From: Paraspadella gotoi
Lineage: Eukaryota > Chaetognatha
Direction: 5' to 3'
Length of the DNA: 64,000 bases
Assembly: GCA_051294375.1 (NCBI GenBank)
Contig: CM119268.1
Coordinates: forward strand, 20,316,531 to 20,380,530
The translations under genes and the position numbers were made by a program. The notes beneath the pieces were generated by a model. That model ran no database searches and had not been told where the DNA came from. It saw nothing but the letters and a program-made list of their open reading frames with translations. Numbering within the stretch: the stretch's first letter is position 1; each line of letters opens with the position of its first letter. This document shows, one piece after another, positions 1 to 12,668 of this stretch.

Positions 1-2670
1 AAAAAAGTAAACAAGCTAAAGTACTAGAAGTTGGAAAATAAAAACGTTACTGATTTTTTTACCAGAGTGCAAAATCCGTAGTTATTAAACAGATTATTTT
101 GCCACAGTATTTGATCTTTTCATTTCACTCCCATTTGAAATGGGAGTGAAAAGCATCTTACAGTACAAGTATTATTCAAATAAAGTATAAGCCAAGTTAT
201 GAACATTCGAAATGTGAGATAGAGCAACGGACCGACCGACAGACCGAAAAGTGAGTTACTTTTTGAAGATAGAAACGAGATTTTAAGGTTTTATTCTTCA
301 TGTGCTCTGTTTCGAATAGAGATAAAAACTTGTGTTTAAATCGCCTCCCAAATTTTTTTGACTCATCCCCCGACTGCATCTTAACCGTTAATCTGTCGGT
401 TTCTACTATCTTCACCCACAATTTCGGGCCGCCTATTACTCTGCCCTCTTATCTGATTGGCTTCCGAATGAGATTTAACTTTAAACTTTAAAGCGAAAAA
501 TAGAGATGTACTTCTTCCTCGATAATTTTTTAGTAAATAAAAAAATTACAATAGTGGTCCTTGTTTGTATTGTTTTGGCATGTGTTTGAGACTCATTTTA
601 CTTTTTTCCTTCTAAAGATTTTTTAATGTAAAAGCTGATAACGATTTCTCACACTGCATTTTTTTTTTGCCACTTTTATCAGTGTCTTTCAGCAAAATCT
701 CGTTTTTTTCTTTTGCGATGCCAGATAGAAAAAAAAATTATTGCGTTTTTACTTACGACAAAAAAGTGAATGAATTGAGAAATATCCTTTTTTGCCGACA
801 GGAACACCTGCGTCACTTTTATCTTTTGCTTCATATTCGAAGACGGCTCGGTCTATAGTTTTTTGAGCGGTCGTTCCTGTCACAGTGAATGTAGGACTGG
901 AATAACTCGATTAACTTGGCGGCCACAGGGACAGCAAGGAAAGCGCCTCTCTCGTATAGGATCCTGTTTCTCTTTTTTTTTTATATCTCCCTGTCTCTCT
1001 CTGGTTTGACTGAAAGAAAAAAAGGCGGGGGTGACAGAAGGAAAAAAACTAAAGGTTGCGTTGGCCGGGGCGAAACTATTTTTCGAACGAACAATGCAAT
1101 CGACAGAAAAATTTTTTTTTTACTCTACATAGAACAAAAAAATTAAACAAAAATTGTCGTCTTCGGGTGTCCTCCTCTTTTTATCCTTTTAACTTATTCC
1201 CGTGCTAAATCGATTAAGGGGCGCTGCTTTACCGTTTTCGTCGGAGCAGGTTCCTTTCTCGTTCTCTCTCTCTTTCTCTCTCTCCCACAACTCTCTTTTT
1301 CTACATAGTCCTGTTGATCTCCCTGCCAAGTACCAATCCGTCGTTTTTACCTCGCGGGTAGAAAGAGAGCGAGACGATTGAGAGGACGACAGGCGAGTGT
1401 GGTCGGAGCCGGCCGCAGATGGCAAGCCGCGACCAAAAACCGCGACGTCGTTTCCTTTTTCTTTTATTTTTTGGTCGAGAATTAAACGGTCGACCGGGAG
1501 CAGCCCATGATGCGGTGAAGGGATGGGTGCGAAAAGGTTGTTTTTCTAGAGACGCGGGGGTCGATGCTCTGTCGTAGATTTATCCTATGTAATCTCAAGA
1601 TGTCTTTGTTTTGTTTACGCTTCCATCTTGCGGATGAAAGAAGGGGGAGGCAGGATGGGCACAAAATCCTTCTCGCGACAGCGTGGGTTTTTTTTTCCAC
1701 TCGAGGAACCTAGATAAATAAAAAGAAGCGGAAATAAGAAACGGCCGTAAAGGGTCTCCCGTGATGGCGAACGCGGCGTAACACGCCACTGCGTGCGTTG
1801 TTTTTGTAACGGGAGAGTGATAAGTAGTCTTAAAGATTAAAAAATGGTAAATTATGACGGAGCAAAGCGATTCATAATAAATAAACGATATTTAACTTTA
1901 GTAGAAAAGGAAAATGCAGTTTTGTTCTGTTGGCGACAACGGCTATATTTATTCACGTAGAAAAATAAAATTGTCAACTTTTTTTTTCTTATGACCAAAA
2001 AAATTGTAATTCAAACTCATCTTATACAAAGTAACAATACAATAAACAATAAATAAAAAGTAAAAATTTTTTGAGACCGATTTATATCCTATACACATAT
2101 GAAGAGAAAGCTTTTATATTCCTTGTGCCCTTGTATTTGAACAAATAAGAGAAATTAATATATGTTTAATCTGACGCTGATAAGTTAAAACTTAGAAGCA
2201 AAAAAAAAAATTGCTTTTATTGATTTAATGGCGGGGTTATTTGCGGTAATCTTTACAGCACTTAAAAAAAGATGCGGGCCGAGAGATGAATATCCGTTTT
2301 ACTTTTATTACAGGTTTAAAAATAATTAAGAGAGCAAAAAGTAAAATGAGGCAACATTTGAAAGGGGGAGGAAGTATTTTTGATGCCATATCTTTTTTAT
2401 GATTTGACGGAAAGACTTTTTCGGTTTCGCCGGTGGTTTACTTTTTAAAGAAATAAACTGGGTTTTAATCTGATGTGTCGGCGTGGTTTTTTGTCAGCAC
2501 TAGTTTTTTTTTTGTTTTGCTCTCTAACCATTAATGCGGAACAGGTTACAAACTAACAGAATTCCGGTATAAATATTGTTAATGTGTTTATTAAAGATCG
2601 TAAAAATTAAAAAAAATTTAAGATTTATATTTATGATTAAACTTTCTTTCGTTGTGTTTTGACTTATTTG
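1..2670. other. Intergenic stretch, no gene seen
   Basis: AT-rich sequence with homopolymer runs. A GC-richer block at about 900-1800 contains CT- and GA-rich tracts and short open frames without splice-bounded, C/G-ending codon structure. I see no protein, RNA gene or clear mobile element here. Confidence 0.6.
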
Positions 2671-2809
2671 AAATTAAAGACGAAGTCTTGATACATTAAC
2701 GATTTTATTTTTATTGTCCAGCACTGCTGAAGGCTTGAATGAAAGCCGAAACTTGTCTGAACAATAAAAATAAAATCGTTGATGTATCAAGACTTTCTTT
2801 AATTTCAAA
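2671..2809. repeat. Hairpin (foldback) element with hammerhead-like core
   Basis: Two inverted arms of roughly 50-60 bp flank a short centre. The right half reads CTGCTGAAGGC, a short stem-loop, GCCGAAAC, TTGTC and then an A/T-rich tail ending ATCGTTG. The same order recurs at 19275-19437 and in a shorter form at 10690-10760, so this is one dispersed family. It resembles a hammerhead-ribozyme core (CTGANGA, stem, GAAA) but here has a substitution in the first box. Confidence 0.6.
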
Positions 2810-2829
2810 GATTTATCTTATAGTTAAAC

Positions 2830-3180
2830 GCATGGAAGCTATTTTATATTATCCGAATACTATAATATAAAAAAAAATTTTTATCAATTATAATTTTTCT
2901 TACGGATTCTGATAGAGCTTGAAAAGTTAGATGAAGGTTAATATTACAACTTTTTGAAATTTTAATGATTTATCTATAAAAATTAATAAAAACTAAAAAA
3001 TTTAATGGATGATGATAATAATTTTTTTAAGGTTTTTATTAAATTTAGCCCATTTATCATTAAAATTTTTGAAATTTGTAGTACTAAACTTAATCTAACT
3101 TTATCAGAATCTATTTTTAAAAATTTAAATTTAAAAAAAAATTTTATGCATTTCTTATATATTGTTAAATATTAAAATGC
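2830..3180. repeat. Degenerate AT-rich palindromic repeat
   Basis: Near the left it has 'ttctgatagagc' and a related inverted sequence ('atcagaatc') near 3100. Both phrases also occur in the arms of the much better preserved palindrome at 47875-48610, so this is probably an older member of that family. No coding content. Confidence 0.5.
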
Positions 3181-3649
3181 TTCCATGTGTGAGGAAAATT
3201 AATTTAATCAAAATTTAACATCATAAGTAAAATTGGCTTGAAAAGGACAAAAGACTTTTATTGCAGACTTGTAAAAAATGTTAAATTTTGGCCCGCCTTA
3301 CTAACCATGTCTAATTTATTTTGTTTATATATTTATCTAACCCTTTATCGAAGTTTTTTAAAGATTTGTTTGTCATATTTGTTTATACTGGGGCGGGAAG
3401 ATTGTAAGAAACTGATATGTCTAGAGTTTCAATGACTGGCAGACTTTTTTCTTTTTAATATCTCTCAGTAAAAGTAAACTTTTTCTTAAAAACGCGAGCA
3501 CACAAACTAGAATGCTGACACGCAGAAAATAAAAAAGTTTAGATCGTCGGACTTGAATTTTTTTTCAAGTTTAACGATTTGAAGTCGAAATAAAAGTTTT
3601 TAAAAATACGCTGTGGCGAACCAGACGAGGTAGAGAAAGGGAAAAAAAA

Positions 3650-3845
3650 AGAATGAGAGCACGAGTGAGTGTGAGTAAGATGCGTATGATCGACGGTGGT
3701 GAATGGTGATGTCGTCGTCGTCGTTTTCCTCGTCGTCGTATTTGTTCTCTTGGTGGTCACTGTGTTCGTAGTCGGCCCTGTTATTGTCTTTGTACTCGTA
3801 GCGGTGGCCGTTGTCGTCGTAGTCGTCGGTTCTCAATTGTGACAA
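3650..3845 (-). other. Candidate acidic coding segment or degenerate GTC repeat
   Basis: On the minus strand an open frame is very rich in Asp, Tyr, Asn and His, with nearly every codon ending in C (GAC, TAC, AAC, CAC). That third-position pattern matches the genuine exons of this window. It also matches a degenerated GTC trinucleotide repeat, which is visible on the plus strand at about 3710-3740. No splice partners or homology could be established. Confidence 0.25.
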
Positions 3846-5060
3846 TTACCTTCGTCGTTTTCGTTATTGCTTTTATGGAAGCAGTGAAGGTTGTTGTGAG
3901 AGCGGGTCATTGTTTCTCAAAAGCGCTTTGTTCGACCATGTTTTACCAAACAAATCGTATCTGTGTTTGTTATTACGGTTCAACATAACCAATTTGGTAA
4001 AGTTATTCATTTTATCATCGTTTTTAATGGACAATCATCCTTGATTTTCGTCAGTGAACATTCGTAATTGTCTTCAGCTCTAAGGCGACCAGTCGAACGG
4101 AAGTCGAATCCAAAACAAAAGCCTATGAAAAAGCGACAAAGGATGACGGCCCGACTGGCCGTCGGGACAGATAAAGGGGGAAGAATGATCCCCTCGCCGG
4201 GATCCGTTTTTCTGGGAGTGAAAGGGGGGGGGGAAGAGATTCTCGCTCTCTCAAAACCCGCCCGAACATTATCGTTATATCATCTCCCTTTCGAAATGGA
4301 CAACGGTCGTCGTCGTCGCCTTTTCCCTCATTTATTCTCTCTCGCGTTTTGAATTTTTTCGGTCCAATGTTCACGGTTCCCGGAATCAATCACGATTGTG
4401 TCGCTTGAAAAAAATTTTTGACTGAGATCTCTGCGACGAAGGTGTGTGACTTTTCATAATTCAAAAATGATAAGTTCGGTAGGAGGTGGAAATTTGTAGA
4501 GAAAACGTTGTATCCTTAGCATGTATAAATGGATTTAATATACTATCTAGGAAAAAAGTATATCACATAATTTAGTTATTCAATAAAAAATATACAAAAC
4601 ATGCGTTAAATATTCTTATTATTTAGTATGCCCTTCCTCGGCATCGATTATTTCCTGTAGTCATCTGGGTATGATTTTATACAGAAAATTGAGGTATGAT
4701 TGTGAAATGTGTTTCTCCATCTTTAACGCAATTTTTTTCAGCCTTATATTAATATTGAAAGTCTTTCTTTTTTTTTCTGAAAGTTATAATAGTATTTTTC
4801 TAAACCAAAATAAAGTGCAAAGCCTTTAACATTGCCAAATTAAAAAAAAATATTCTTTAAAATAAAAACAATTAATTAAATATTAAAATAGTGGAAAATT
4901 AAATATATTTTTTTACTGTTTTTCATTAGAAGTAACCTGCCTGTAACTTCTAAACAATTTGACCTACAAGTTTGAGCAATGTCGGATCGATAATTAGGTG
5001 ATAATCAGTTAAATAAATAAATATTGTAATATAAATAATTACAAATAAAATATAAGTAAT
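3846..5060. other. Intergenic stretch, no gene seen
   Basis: A GC-richer part at 4060-4390 has open frames on both strands but no clear splice sites or codon bias. The rest is AT-rich. Nothing recognised. Confidence 0.55.
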
Positions 5061-5089
5061 TTTTTAACTATTATAATTTTTTTGACTTG

Positions 5090-5410
5090 CATAGTTTTTT
5101 TTACTCGCATCATTTTTTCAACTTGCATCATTTTTTCAACTCGCATCATTTCTTTCACTTGCAACATTTTTTTTTGCATAATTTTTTCAGCTTGTAACAT
5201 TTTTTCAACTTGCAACATTCTTTTAACTTGCAACATTCTTTTAACTTGTATCATTTTTTTAACTTATATCATTTTTTCAACCTGTATTATTTTTTTAACC
5301 TGCATTATTTTTTCAATTGCATCATTTTTTCAACTTGCATCATTCTTTCAACTTGTAATAATCTTTCAACTTTCATCATTTTTTTAACTTGCATCATTTT
5401 TTTTAAATAT
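5090..5410. repeat. AT-rich minisatellite, about 18-19 bp unit
   Basis: Imperfect tandem copies of a unit like ACTTGCATCATTTTTTCA. Open frames on both strands here are by-products of the periodicity. Confidence 0.85.
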
Positions 5411-5499
5411 ATAATTTTTTTAAATTGCATATTTTTTTCACTTAAATAATTAATTAATTAATTATAACATTCATAAGTAAGCATAAATAATAAAAATTC

Positions 5500-5900
5500 A
5501 AATAAACTTGACTTTGGTTTTTTTTTATGTAAACTCATTTCTAATCCTCGATTCCATCGAAACTTAATATCGTGCTCAATCACACTTTCCTACCCACACA
5601 CAAAATTTTAGCTCAATCTATCCATCCAATTATGATTAATTCAATTAATTATGGGTTAAAATTAGTAAAAAGATTTAAGTTAATGTGACTTATGTTTTTT
5701 CCATTTAAACTCATTTCCACTCGCATGATTCCATCGAAATTTAAAGTTGAAAAATGAAGTTTTTTTGCTAAATAGGGATGAACAGACGGACGGACATTGT
5801 TTTTTTTTTTTTTTTTAATTTAGCCTAATATGATGTTCTGATGTGATAGAAATAATTTTCCAACAAGTTTTAGGGTGGGACCAATGGACCGACGAAGAGT
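5500..5900. repeat. Dispersed repeat with 'ccatccaatt' and 'gacggacgga' motifs
   Basis: Contains ACCCACACACAAAATTTTA, 'tatccatccaatta' and 'acagacggacggacattg'. The same ordered motifs occur at 18885-19060 and in both arms of the inverted repeat at 20065-20830, so it is a dispersed non-coding family. Confidence 0.6.
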
Positions 5901-6814
5901 TGGAATCTGCTGACTAAAAAAATTAAAGGAAACTACTGAAAGGAAATTCAATGTAGATTTGAAAATATTCTGATTTTTTTTAAATTAAAAAAAGTTTTCG
6001 AGTTATTAAAATGTGACTTTTTTCCTAGATAGTATAAAAATAATTGGCGTAAATTGAGGATGGTGACGTAGATATATATATATATGAAATTAGGTATCGT
6101 TAAATGTATTAACGAAGCCCTTCTCATCTTTATCTGCCTGTGTAGTTGCGAATATATTTAGGAAGTAAGACGTGCCATATGAGTATACGGCCAATCACGT
6201 CATGACGGAGCGGAGACGCTGACGGGAGATGCGAGAGGTTATTTTTAGTCGTCAAAGAGAGAAAAAAAACTCGGATAGTCACAGAGAGAGTGAGAAAAGG
6301 AGGCAAAAGAAAAAGGTAATGAAAGATAGAAAGATGGAGAAAGAAAAAAAGGAGGATAAAAAAAAAGAAAATAAGAGAGAAGAATGCAATGTGGGTAATT
6401 GGGTAATTTGCAAGGTGGGTAATTTCGAAAAGCCAAGAGAGATTCAGAGACGAGTGCGAGAGGCCACGACAAAAGGAGAATATGAACGTAATCAATCGTA
6501 AAAACGGACTAGAATTTCCATCCCCCTTTTTTTTCCACGCCGTTGTCCATTGTTACTCATGATTCGTCCCTCGAGGATTTGAACGATTTTTTCGCTTCCG
6601 TCCGCAAAATATTCTCTTTTTTGTTTCAGTGTGTGATTGTGTCTGTGTGGTCGAGTAAAAATGGCGAAATAAGAATAAAAATCAAATAAATTTTAAAAAA
6701 TTTAAAGGTCGCATCGTCGTGGTGTTTATTCCTTGATGGTGGCGACGTTTGAAGAAATCTTTAATTAGGGTTATTTATTTATTTTATTCGAGACGTTTTA
6801 TGGGGAAAAAGACC

Positions 6815-6818
6815 CGAA

Positions 6819-6850
<32 letters not shown>
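6815..6850. repeat. (GA)n microsatellite beside an assembly gap
   Basis: Pure GA dinucleotide run that stops directly at the run of N at 6851-6860. The gap is probably caused by this repeat, so its true length is unknown. Confidence 0.95.
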
Positions 6851-6860
6851 NNNNNNNNNN
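6851..6860. other. Assembly gap (10 N)
   Basis: Ten N bases; sequence missing. Confidence 0.99.
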
Positions 6861-7097
6861 AAAAGAGAAAGAAAGAGAGAAAAGAGCTTCTCTCGAAGGG
6901 CTACCGAACAGCAGTGATGATAGGAAGGCGGAAAGGAACGACGGTGAGAACGACGATGTCGAAGGACACGATGTCATCGACGACAGCCCGAAGAGAAAAT
7001 AAGGACAAGGAAGAGGCGACTCTTTTCTCTCTCTCTCGGAATCGCTGTTTTTCTCTCCTTCACTCTTCAGCCTCAGCGTTCCTGCCCACCAACCTTT

Positions 7098-7527
7098 TTT
7101 GATGCGTCAGCGGCGGCAGCAGTCGGCCCGTCTTGGCTGCCGCCGCGCCGGGAGCGTACCCTGCGTTTCCGCCGTCGCGGAAGAGCAGATCCCAGCTATA
7201 GCGAAGGGGGCGAAGCGGCCGAAATAATACGGCTGCAGCCCCTCTCGCAGCATTGGGCGGTAAAAGCGGCGGCGCAGCAGAAGAGAAAGGCAACGCGCGG
7301 GCGAAATGAAGGAAAGAAGAGATAGAAGAAAAAGGGAGGCATCACCCCGGATAAATAATGCAACGCCACCGGAGAAAGTAGGAAAAAGGAGGAAAGGAAA
7401 GGGAATCTCCAAGGCGCTCACCGCGTTCGAGGACGATACGCGTCAATTGATGCAGCCGCAGCTTTTTTTTCTTTCCTTCCTTCAAAAAAGCGCGGCGGAG
7501 AATACGCCCCCGCTGCGCTGACGCATC
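7098..7527. other. GC-rich block bounded by 14-bp inverted repeats
   Basis: TTGATGCGTCAGCG near 7100 is repeated in inverted orientation, CGCTGACGCATCAA, near 7514-7527. The block is GC-rich unlike its surroundings and shows no splice-bounded coding frame. It could be a small terminal-inverted-repeat element or a promoter/5' UTR block containing CRE/AP-1-like TGACGCA sites. Confidence 0.4.
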
Positions 7528-7536
7528 AATATTTCC

Positions 7537-7538
<2 letters not shown>

Positions 7539-7600
<62 letters not shown>
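7539..7600. repeat. (TC)n microsatellite
   Basis: Long uninterrupted TC dinucleotide run. Confidence 0.97.
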
Positions 7601-7602
<2 letters not shown>

Positions 7603-9230
7603 GTTCCCCTTTCAAATATTCTATCATGATTCATTAAATGGGATAATCGAATTGAGGTTTTCCCCTCCTCTTCGATTCTGGAACGTTCCGGTTAACACGT
7701 GCCTCGTCCCTTTCCTAGAAATTAAAGAATCTGTGGATTGAGTTGGTGGAGATAAAAGGTGTTTTTCTTGGTGGCTCGCGAGAACCGTTAATATGGATTC
7801 ATTAAGTTATAAACAGATCATTACGATAGAGTTGGTTTGACTCATTATACGAGTTGGACCAGTTTTGTTGAATTACCATCAACCTCAAAAGTACCAGTTT
7901 TCCCGCCAGGTCTACAAGGCAAACCCAATGTGAAAATGAAAACCACTCGTTAATTCACTCCACTGCGCAGGAGTTTTTCCACTGTTTCGGGGAACGGAAG
8001 GGACCTGATCAAATGTTACATCAAGTCCCAGAGTTAATTTTGAGCTAATTAGTTCGCTTCGATCATCGGGACTCTCCGTCATGTTCTCAGATTCTCATTC
8101 CATTTTTGGTGGGATATTTTTTTCATTTTCCATTTTATTCCCGCGATTTCAATCCACATTGGTCTCTACTTTCTTAATCATTTCCTGATTTACTCGGCGT
8201 TAGATAAGTGCTAAGTCTATCCAGTATTCATTATTCATTACCTTTTTACTTCCTTTACTGAGCAGTACCAATCAAGTTTGATCACACTGGGTTTACCGCT
8301 ATCAACTACTCATCCCAACTCTCCCGCCCCCTCTCTCCATTACCAGAGCGGAGTTAGAGACCACCTTCTGGGCGATCATCGTCAAAATACGTTTCGCCTT
8401 TCTCGGTCGCTTAATATTCTCGGCTTAGTCGAAGCTTTTTGTTTGATTCTTTTTTTTTTTTAATGTCTTTTCAGAATGAAGATTGAAGAATTCGGATTTA
8501 GAATCGTGAATAATTTTTTGAAAGGAGAGAGAGAGAGAGAATGAATCGCAAGTAGATGAATAAATCGACGTTTAATTTTATGCGGTGCATTCCAAAGCTC
8601 GCAAAGAACTTTGAATTGAGGAAAGAAGACGTTTTACGATTTTTTTTAAATTTAAGTTTACTTATGTATAAAATCAAAGGTCTTCATGTCTTAAGTTAAG
8701 AAAAATACGATTCTCGCGTTGCTTTGAATCCATGAAGGAATTACAGTGAAAATTTGAATTCCCACGGTCCGCGTGGTCAAAATCGCATAAATATTACACA
8801 TACAACAATAAAGATCATACGAGATTATAATGTATAATTGATTAAACTTTAGTTGCATAAGATAACTAGGCTAGGGCCTGTTTTTAAATTATTTTGAACT
8901 ATTGAGCAACGGAGTAATTCATTTGAAAATAATAATCGAAGCTCTTCGTGACCGGAGCCGGGGAAATTTTTTCTTGGGAATTTTAAAGAGCCATTCGTGT
9001 GGAATTGCATTTTGTCCCGAAAGTCGAACGGGGTTACGTGTCGCTCCGGATTCCTATGGACCGAAACGGCCGTAACTTTGACTTTACTGCCAGAGAATTC
9101 TCTTCCTCCTTCCGAATTTCTTAGATCATGAGGTACTTTGCACAATTGGCCAGTTGGTTTTCGATAACGTAAAATCTATACTACTATAAGGCGTAGCCAA
9201 GATCCGACGAGATTCTCTGGAACAATAAAT
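7601..9230. other. Intergenic stretch, no gene seen
   Basis: Mixed-composition sequence without repeat structure that I could recognise. Short open frames lack plausible splice sites. Confidence 0.5.
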
Positions 9231-9234
9231 ACAG

Positions 9235-9540
9235 AAAGCTTCATATTATAAAATGAGGGACCCGTTTTTTGTGACCAGAACACGTTCCGAGAAAAATTCA
9301 TTGAAATTAGGTATTAAGGATCCAAATAGAACTATCGAGGCGAATTTCAATATTTGACCCCTGAGCTGACATATGAGATTTGTTTTGAACTGTTGCACAG
9401 ACGTTTACTCTTCTACAAAAACATATTTATTACCACAAACATCTCGGTTTATCTTAATTTTCAGCTTCATGAACAACAGCTGTTCAAGTCAGGTTTGGAA
9501 TAATTTGGGAAAATTGGAAGTAACAATGTTTAATTTTTGA
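9235..9540 (+). repeat. Dispersed repeat family R2 (non-coding copy)
   Basis: Ordered motifs 'ttcatattataaaatgaggg', 'tgaccagaacacgttccgag', 'actatcgaggcgaatttc' and 'gcacagacgtttactctt' recur, in whole or part, at 11880-12075 (inverted), 30120-30720, and 51625-51815 plus 52530-52700. No open frame is conserved between copies. It could be a degraded non-LTR or DNA element. Confidence 0.65.
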
Positions 9541-10680
9541 AAATTTATCCATTTTAATTCTAAAATATTTTTTTATTTGTTTAAAATGTCAATGCACCTG
9601 ATTCTAAGGGGTGAACTTAGGTAATATTTTGCCTGATTAACTGAGCAGTGTTACTGAAATTGCTTAGGTAAAGAAATGATTTTTCCTAATTAATATAGGC
9701 AATTTCTGAATCAAAATATTTTTGCTTGTATATTTATTTTTAAAGATAAATAAAACAATATATTTTCTTTTATTGTTTTAATTTCGTTATCAACTATATT
9801 TTCAATTTGTTATTACTATATTTTAAGCCTAAAAATACTTTTCCCAGATGGCATGAAATATGAGTATCAGCATTAAGTATGTAAACTACTTGGCTACTAC
9901 AAGACCCAGAACCAATAAAATTATTAAGAAGATTAATTCATTGATAAATAAAAAAATTAACAGATAATAAAGAAATTAGTAATAACAATAAGGATGCATA
10001 CATTTAAAGAGATTTGCAATGTAACATATTCAGTTGTATCCTAATATGATTGACAAGATTAAAACCTTGATCAAAGATGATGTAAAAATGTACACAAGAC
10101 TCAGTCGCCCAAAAATGTTTTGTATCTTATTTAATATGTATTACTCAATACCTCTCTAGCTGATTATATTAAAAATTTCGAGCTCGATATGGAAAGTAAA
10201 TATCCTATGGATATGATTTTAAAATAAAAAAATCTAAAAATATTTTTCTATTTTTTTATCATTAACAAAGATTTTAACTCAAAGTAAAAAATGACATTCT
10301 TGAATACTGAAAAATGTTTATCTTAATTAAAAACAACTATATAATAGACTCCAACCCTGTCACCAAATACCAAACACCAAACATATTTTAGCTATTATTT
10401 ATTTTATAAAATTATTTTATCTTTAATTAAAAACATTTGGGCTAAGACTAATTGAATTTCAATGTTGAGCAAATTAAAGTTTTATATTTGATAAAGATTT
10501 TGTTTAAAAATTACTACAGAAAAATATCCTATTTTGTTATTTTTTTAATTTTATATGAAAATTTGCAAAATTACTTGTTTCACTATCTTATATTTTATAT
10601 TTTATGAATGTTTTACTATTTAAACTTTGTGTGTAAATGCCTTTTCACTCTCTCTCCCTCTTCTTTTGTAGAAAAATTTG
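9541..10680. other. AT-rich stretch, no gene seen
   Basis: Very AT-rich. A piece near 10560-10600 ('attacttgtttcactatctta') recurs near 58330-58360, so at least part is repeat-derived. No coding signal. Confidence 0.55.
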
Positions 10681-10684
10681 TGAG

Positions 10685-10765
10685 CATTTCACAAAAACTT
10701 TGACGCTGATGAAGGCTCAAACATGTTCGTCTAACAATAAAAATTTTTGTTGTTGCAATTAAATA
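10685..10765 (+). repeat. Short element with hammerhead-like CTGATGA core
   Basis: Reads GACG-CTGATGA-AGGCTC-AAAC-ATGTT-CGTC, followed by an A/T tail like those of the hairpin elements at 2671 and 19275. GACG and CGTC could pair as the outer stem. Relative to the other copies it has lost the inner stem-loop, so it is unlikely to be an active ribozyme as it stands. Confidence 0.5.
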
Positions 10766-10839
10766 ATTCGTCTCCTTAAACTATTTAATTTATATTATTT
10801 TATTATATATATATTACTTTTTAAAAATATTATTTGCTT

Positions 10840-11071
10840 GAAGAGACATTAATTATTGTTAAGTGTTAATAACAGAACCGTTCAATATAAGCAGTCCCTG
10901 AGCTTCGGATCAGGCTGTAACACCATCTTACAGGCGGGTTAAGCGCCCCGTTCCTCTTAACTGCTTGGCGGCCACCGGGCTAGAACCCCGGACCTTTGGG
11001 TTGGGAGGCGAATGACTTGCCTCCGGCACCAATGGCCACTGATGAACGGTTGGTGGATTTTAGTCCACCAT
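10840..11071 (-). mobile_element. Solo LTR of TRIM-1 family
   Basis: On the minus strand this 232-bp unit matches both LTRs of the complete element at 52792-53443 from end to end (ATGGTGGACTAAAATCC ... GTCTCTTC). No internal region follows, so it is a solo LTR. It carries the family's tRNA-like block (GGTTCTAGCCC) and the 'taacccgcctgta' motif. A target-site duplication is not obvious. Confidence 0.8.
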
Positions 11072-12668
11072 TTTTGTATTTTCTATGCCTGCGGGGTCGC
11101 GCGTTCGAGGCGTCGGCCGTCGGATGAACAGATTTTGACAAGGAGCAAGGATTTCGTAGTATCTTACTAAATCTCGAAGCGTAAAGAAAAACGTCGAAAA
11201 ATGTAGAATAAATTGTAAATTATTTGTATTATTGTAGAGATAAATCCATGGCAAATCAATGAAAAGTCGAAAAAATGTTTGTAATAAATCCTTGGATCCG
11301 TAAAAACTACGGTTCCAGACGGCCGATCTTTTCTTTAAAAATGATTCTGATCGAATAACAAGTGACGAGGTTTTCGGCCGAAAGAAAGCCACAAGAAAGC
11401 AACTAGAACGGTGAAAAAATAAGGTCAGCTAAGGTCAACTTAAATGACTAAAAAAGAATGACCCGACGCGAGGTAACAAAATATCTTACACTTTTTTTAT
11501 CTAATAACTCATTTTGGGAGGGGGAGGTCAGTGTTGTCTTAAGGAAATAGAGGGAGCATCTATACAACACAAGGTTAGACTACAATAGAATACAATTAGA
11601 CTACAATATTTAATTTAATATCATTTGGCTTCAAATTATTAAAGATAACCTTTCCTTTTTAAATCTTAGCAAATTAGATCATAAGTTTATCAGTTATATC
11701 TTAGTTTTAAAGATCCTTTCCTCAATTAAAAATTGCCTACTTTTATTCAGTTAACTACTAGGTAAACCAAAAAATTGTCTATTACCTATTTAAGAAAAAA
11801 TCTTTGCCTAAGTTCACCCCTAATTTTACCTAATTTTACTAAATGTTTTAAAAAAATGAAAAAAAATAAATTTTAGCCTTTTTTGGCCCCCCAGGGGTCC
11901 AGCCTGTATCGCTTGTCAGGGGTTGAGTATCAAAATTCGCCTCGATAGTTCCATTTATATTGTCATTAGGACTATATATTTAAAATTTCATAAAATTCGA
12001 TCAGATAGTTTGGTGGGAACAGATTCTGGTCACAAAAAACGGGCACCTCATTTTATAATATGAAGCCTTCTGTATAACAATTCGCAGATGAGACCAATAG
12101 AAGGAACCCATCGGAGCAACAGATTTAGTCATGGAGGAGAGAGTTCAACTACGATCCTGATCGTTTTTAGTTGCGCCGCGAGTACTTGCGGAGCAACTCT
12201 GTCACTTTTCGGTCGGTCCATCGATATGTCTGTCCGTCAGTTGTTTAAAACGCTTATAACTTGCTTAAAGTTTATTGGCGCCGCCTTTTGTTTTTAAAGA
12301 AATCTTAGAAAAAAAACGAAGTTTTAATGATTTTTTACAACGAATTTTTGATTATTATTCGTTGTAAAAAATCATTAAAACTTTTCTTTTCTACTATCAA
12401 ACTAACAACGAAAAGAAAGGTTAATACATCATGTTTACCAAACAAATCTTATAAACTATAAGGAATAAATGATATGATAAGTAAAAAGAAAAGTAATGTG
12501 GCGCAACACCTTGGAATAACCGTTCCTTGTTTTCTTTCTGGTCTGTTTATTAATGAAATTGATGAAAAGACCAAGATTTATTGTGGGGAATGAGGAATAT
12601 TTTTCTCCTTTTAAATTCTTATCAATAATTTGTTTTACAAATCTTTTTCCCCCTTCATATTCCACTAG
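11072..12668. other. Intergenic stretch with repeat remnants
   Basis: Contains an inverted copy of repeat R2 at about 11880-12075 and a tight palindrome at about 12312-12382 (arms of about 28 bp around 'ttcgttgtaaaaaatcatt'). Also 'ggtcagtgttgtctt' near 11526, which recurs near 58468. No gene recognised. Upstream exons of the next gene should lie here or further left, but I could not identify them. Confidence 0.5.

Noticed and set aside
5082-5449. Frames with repeated Cys/Asn/Ile/Phe blocks
   Set aside because: By-product of an 18-19 bp minisatellite.
6130-6501. Long frames on both strands
   Set aside because: Purine-rich low-complexity sequence (Lys/Glu/Arg or Phe/Leu/Ser); no supporting signals.
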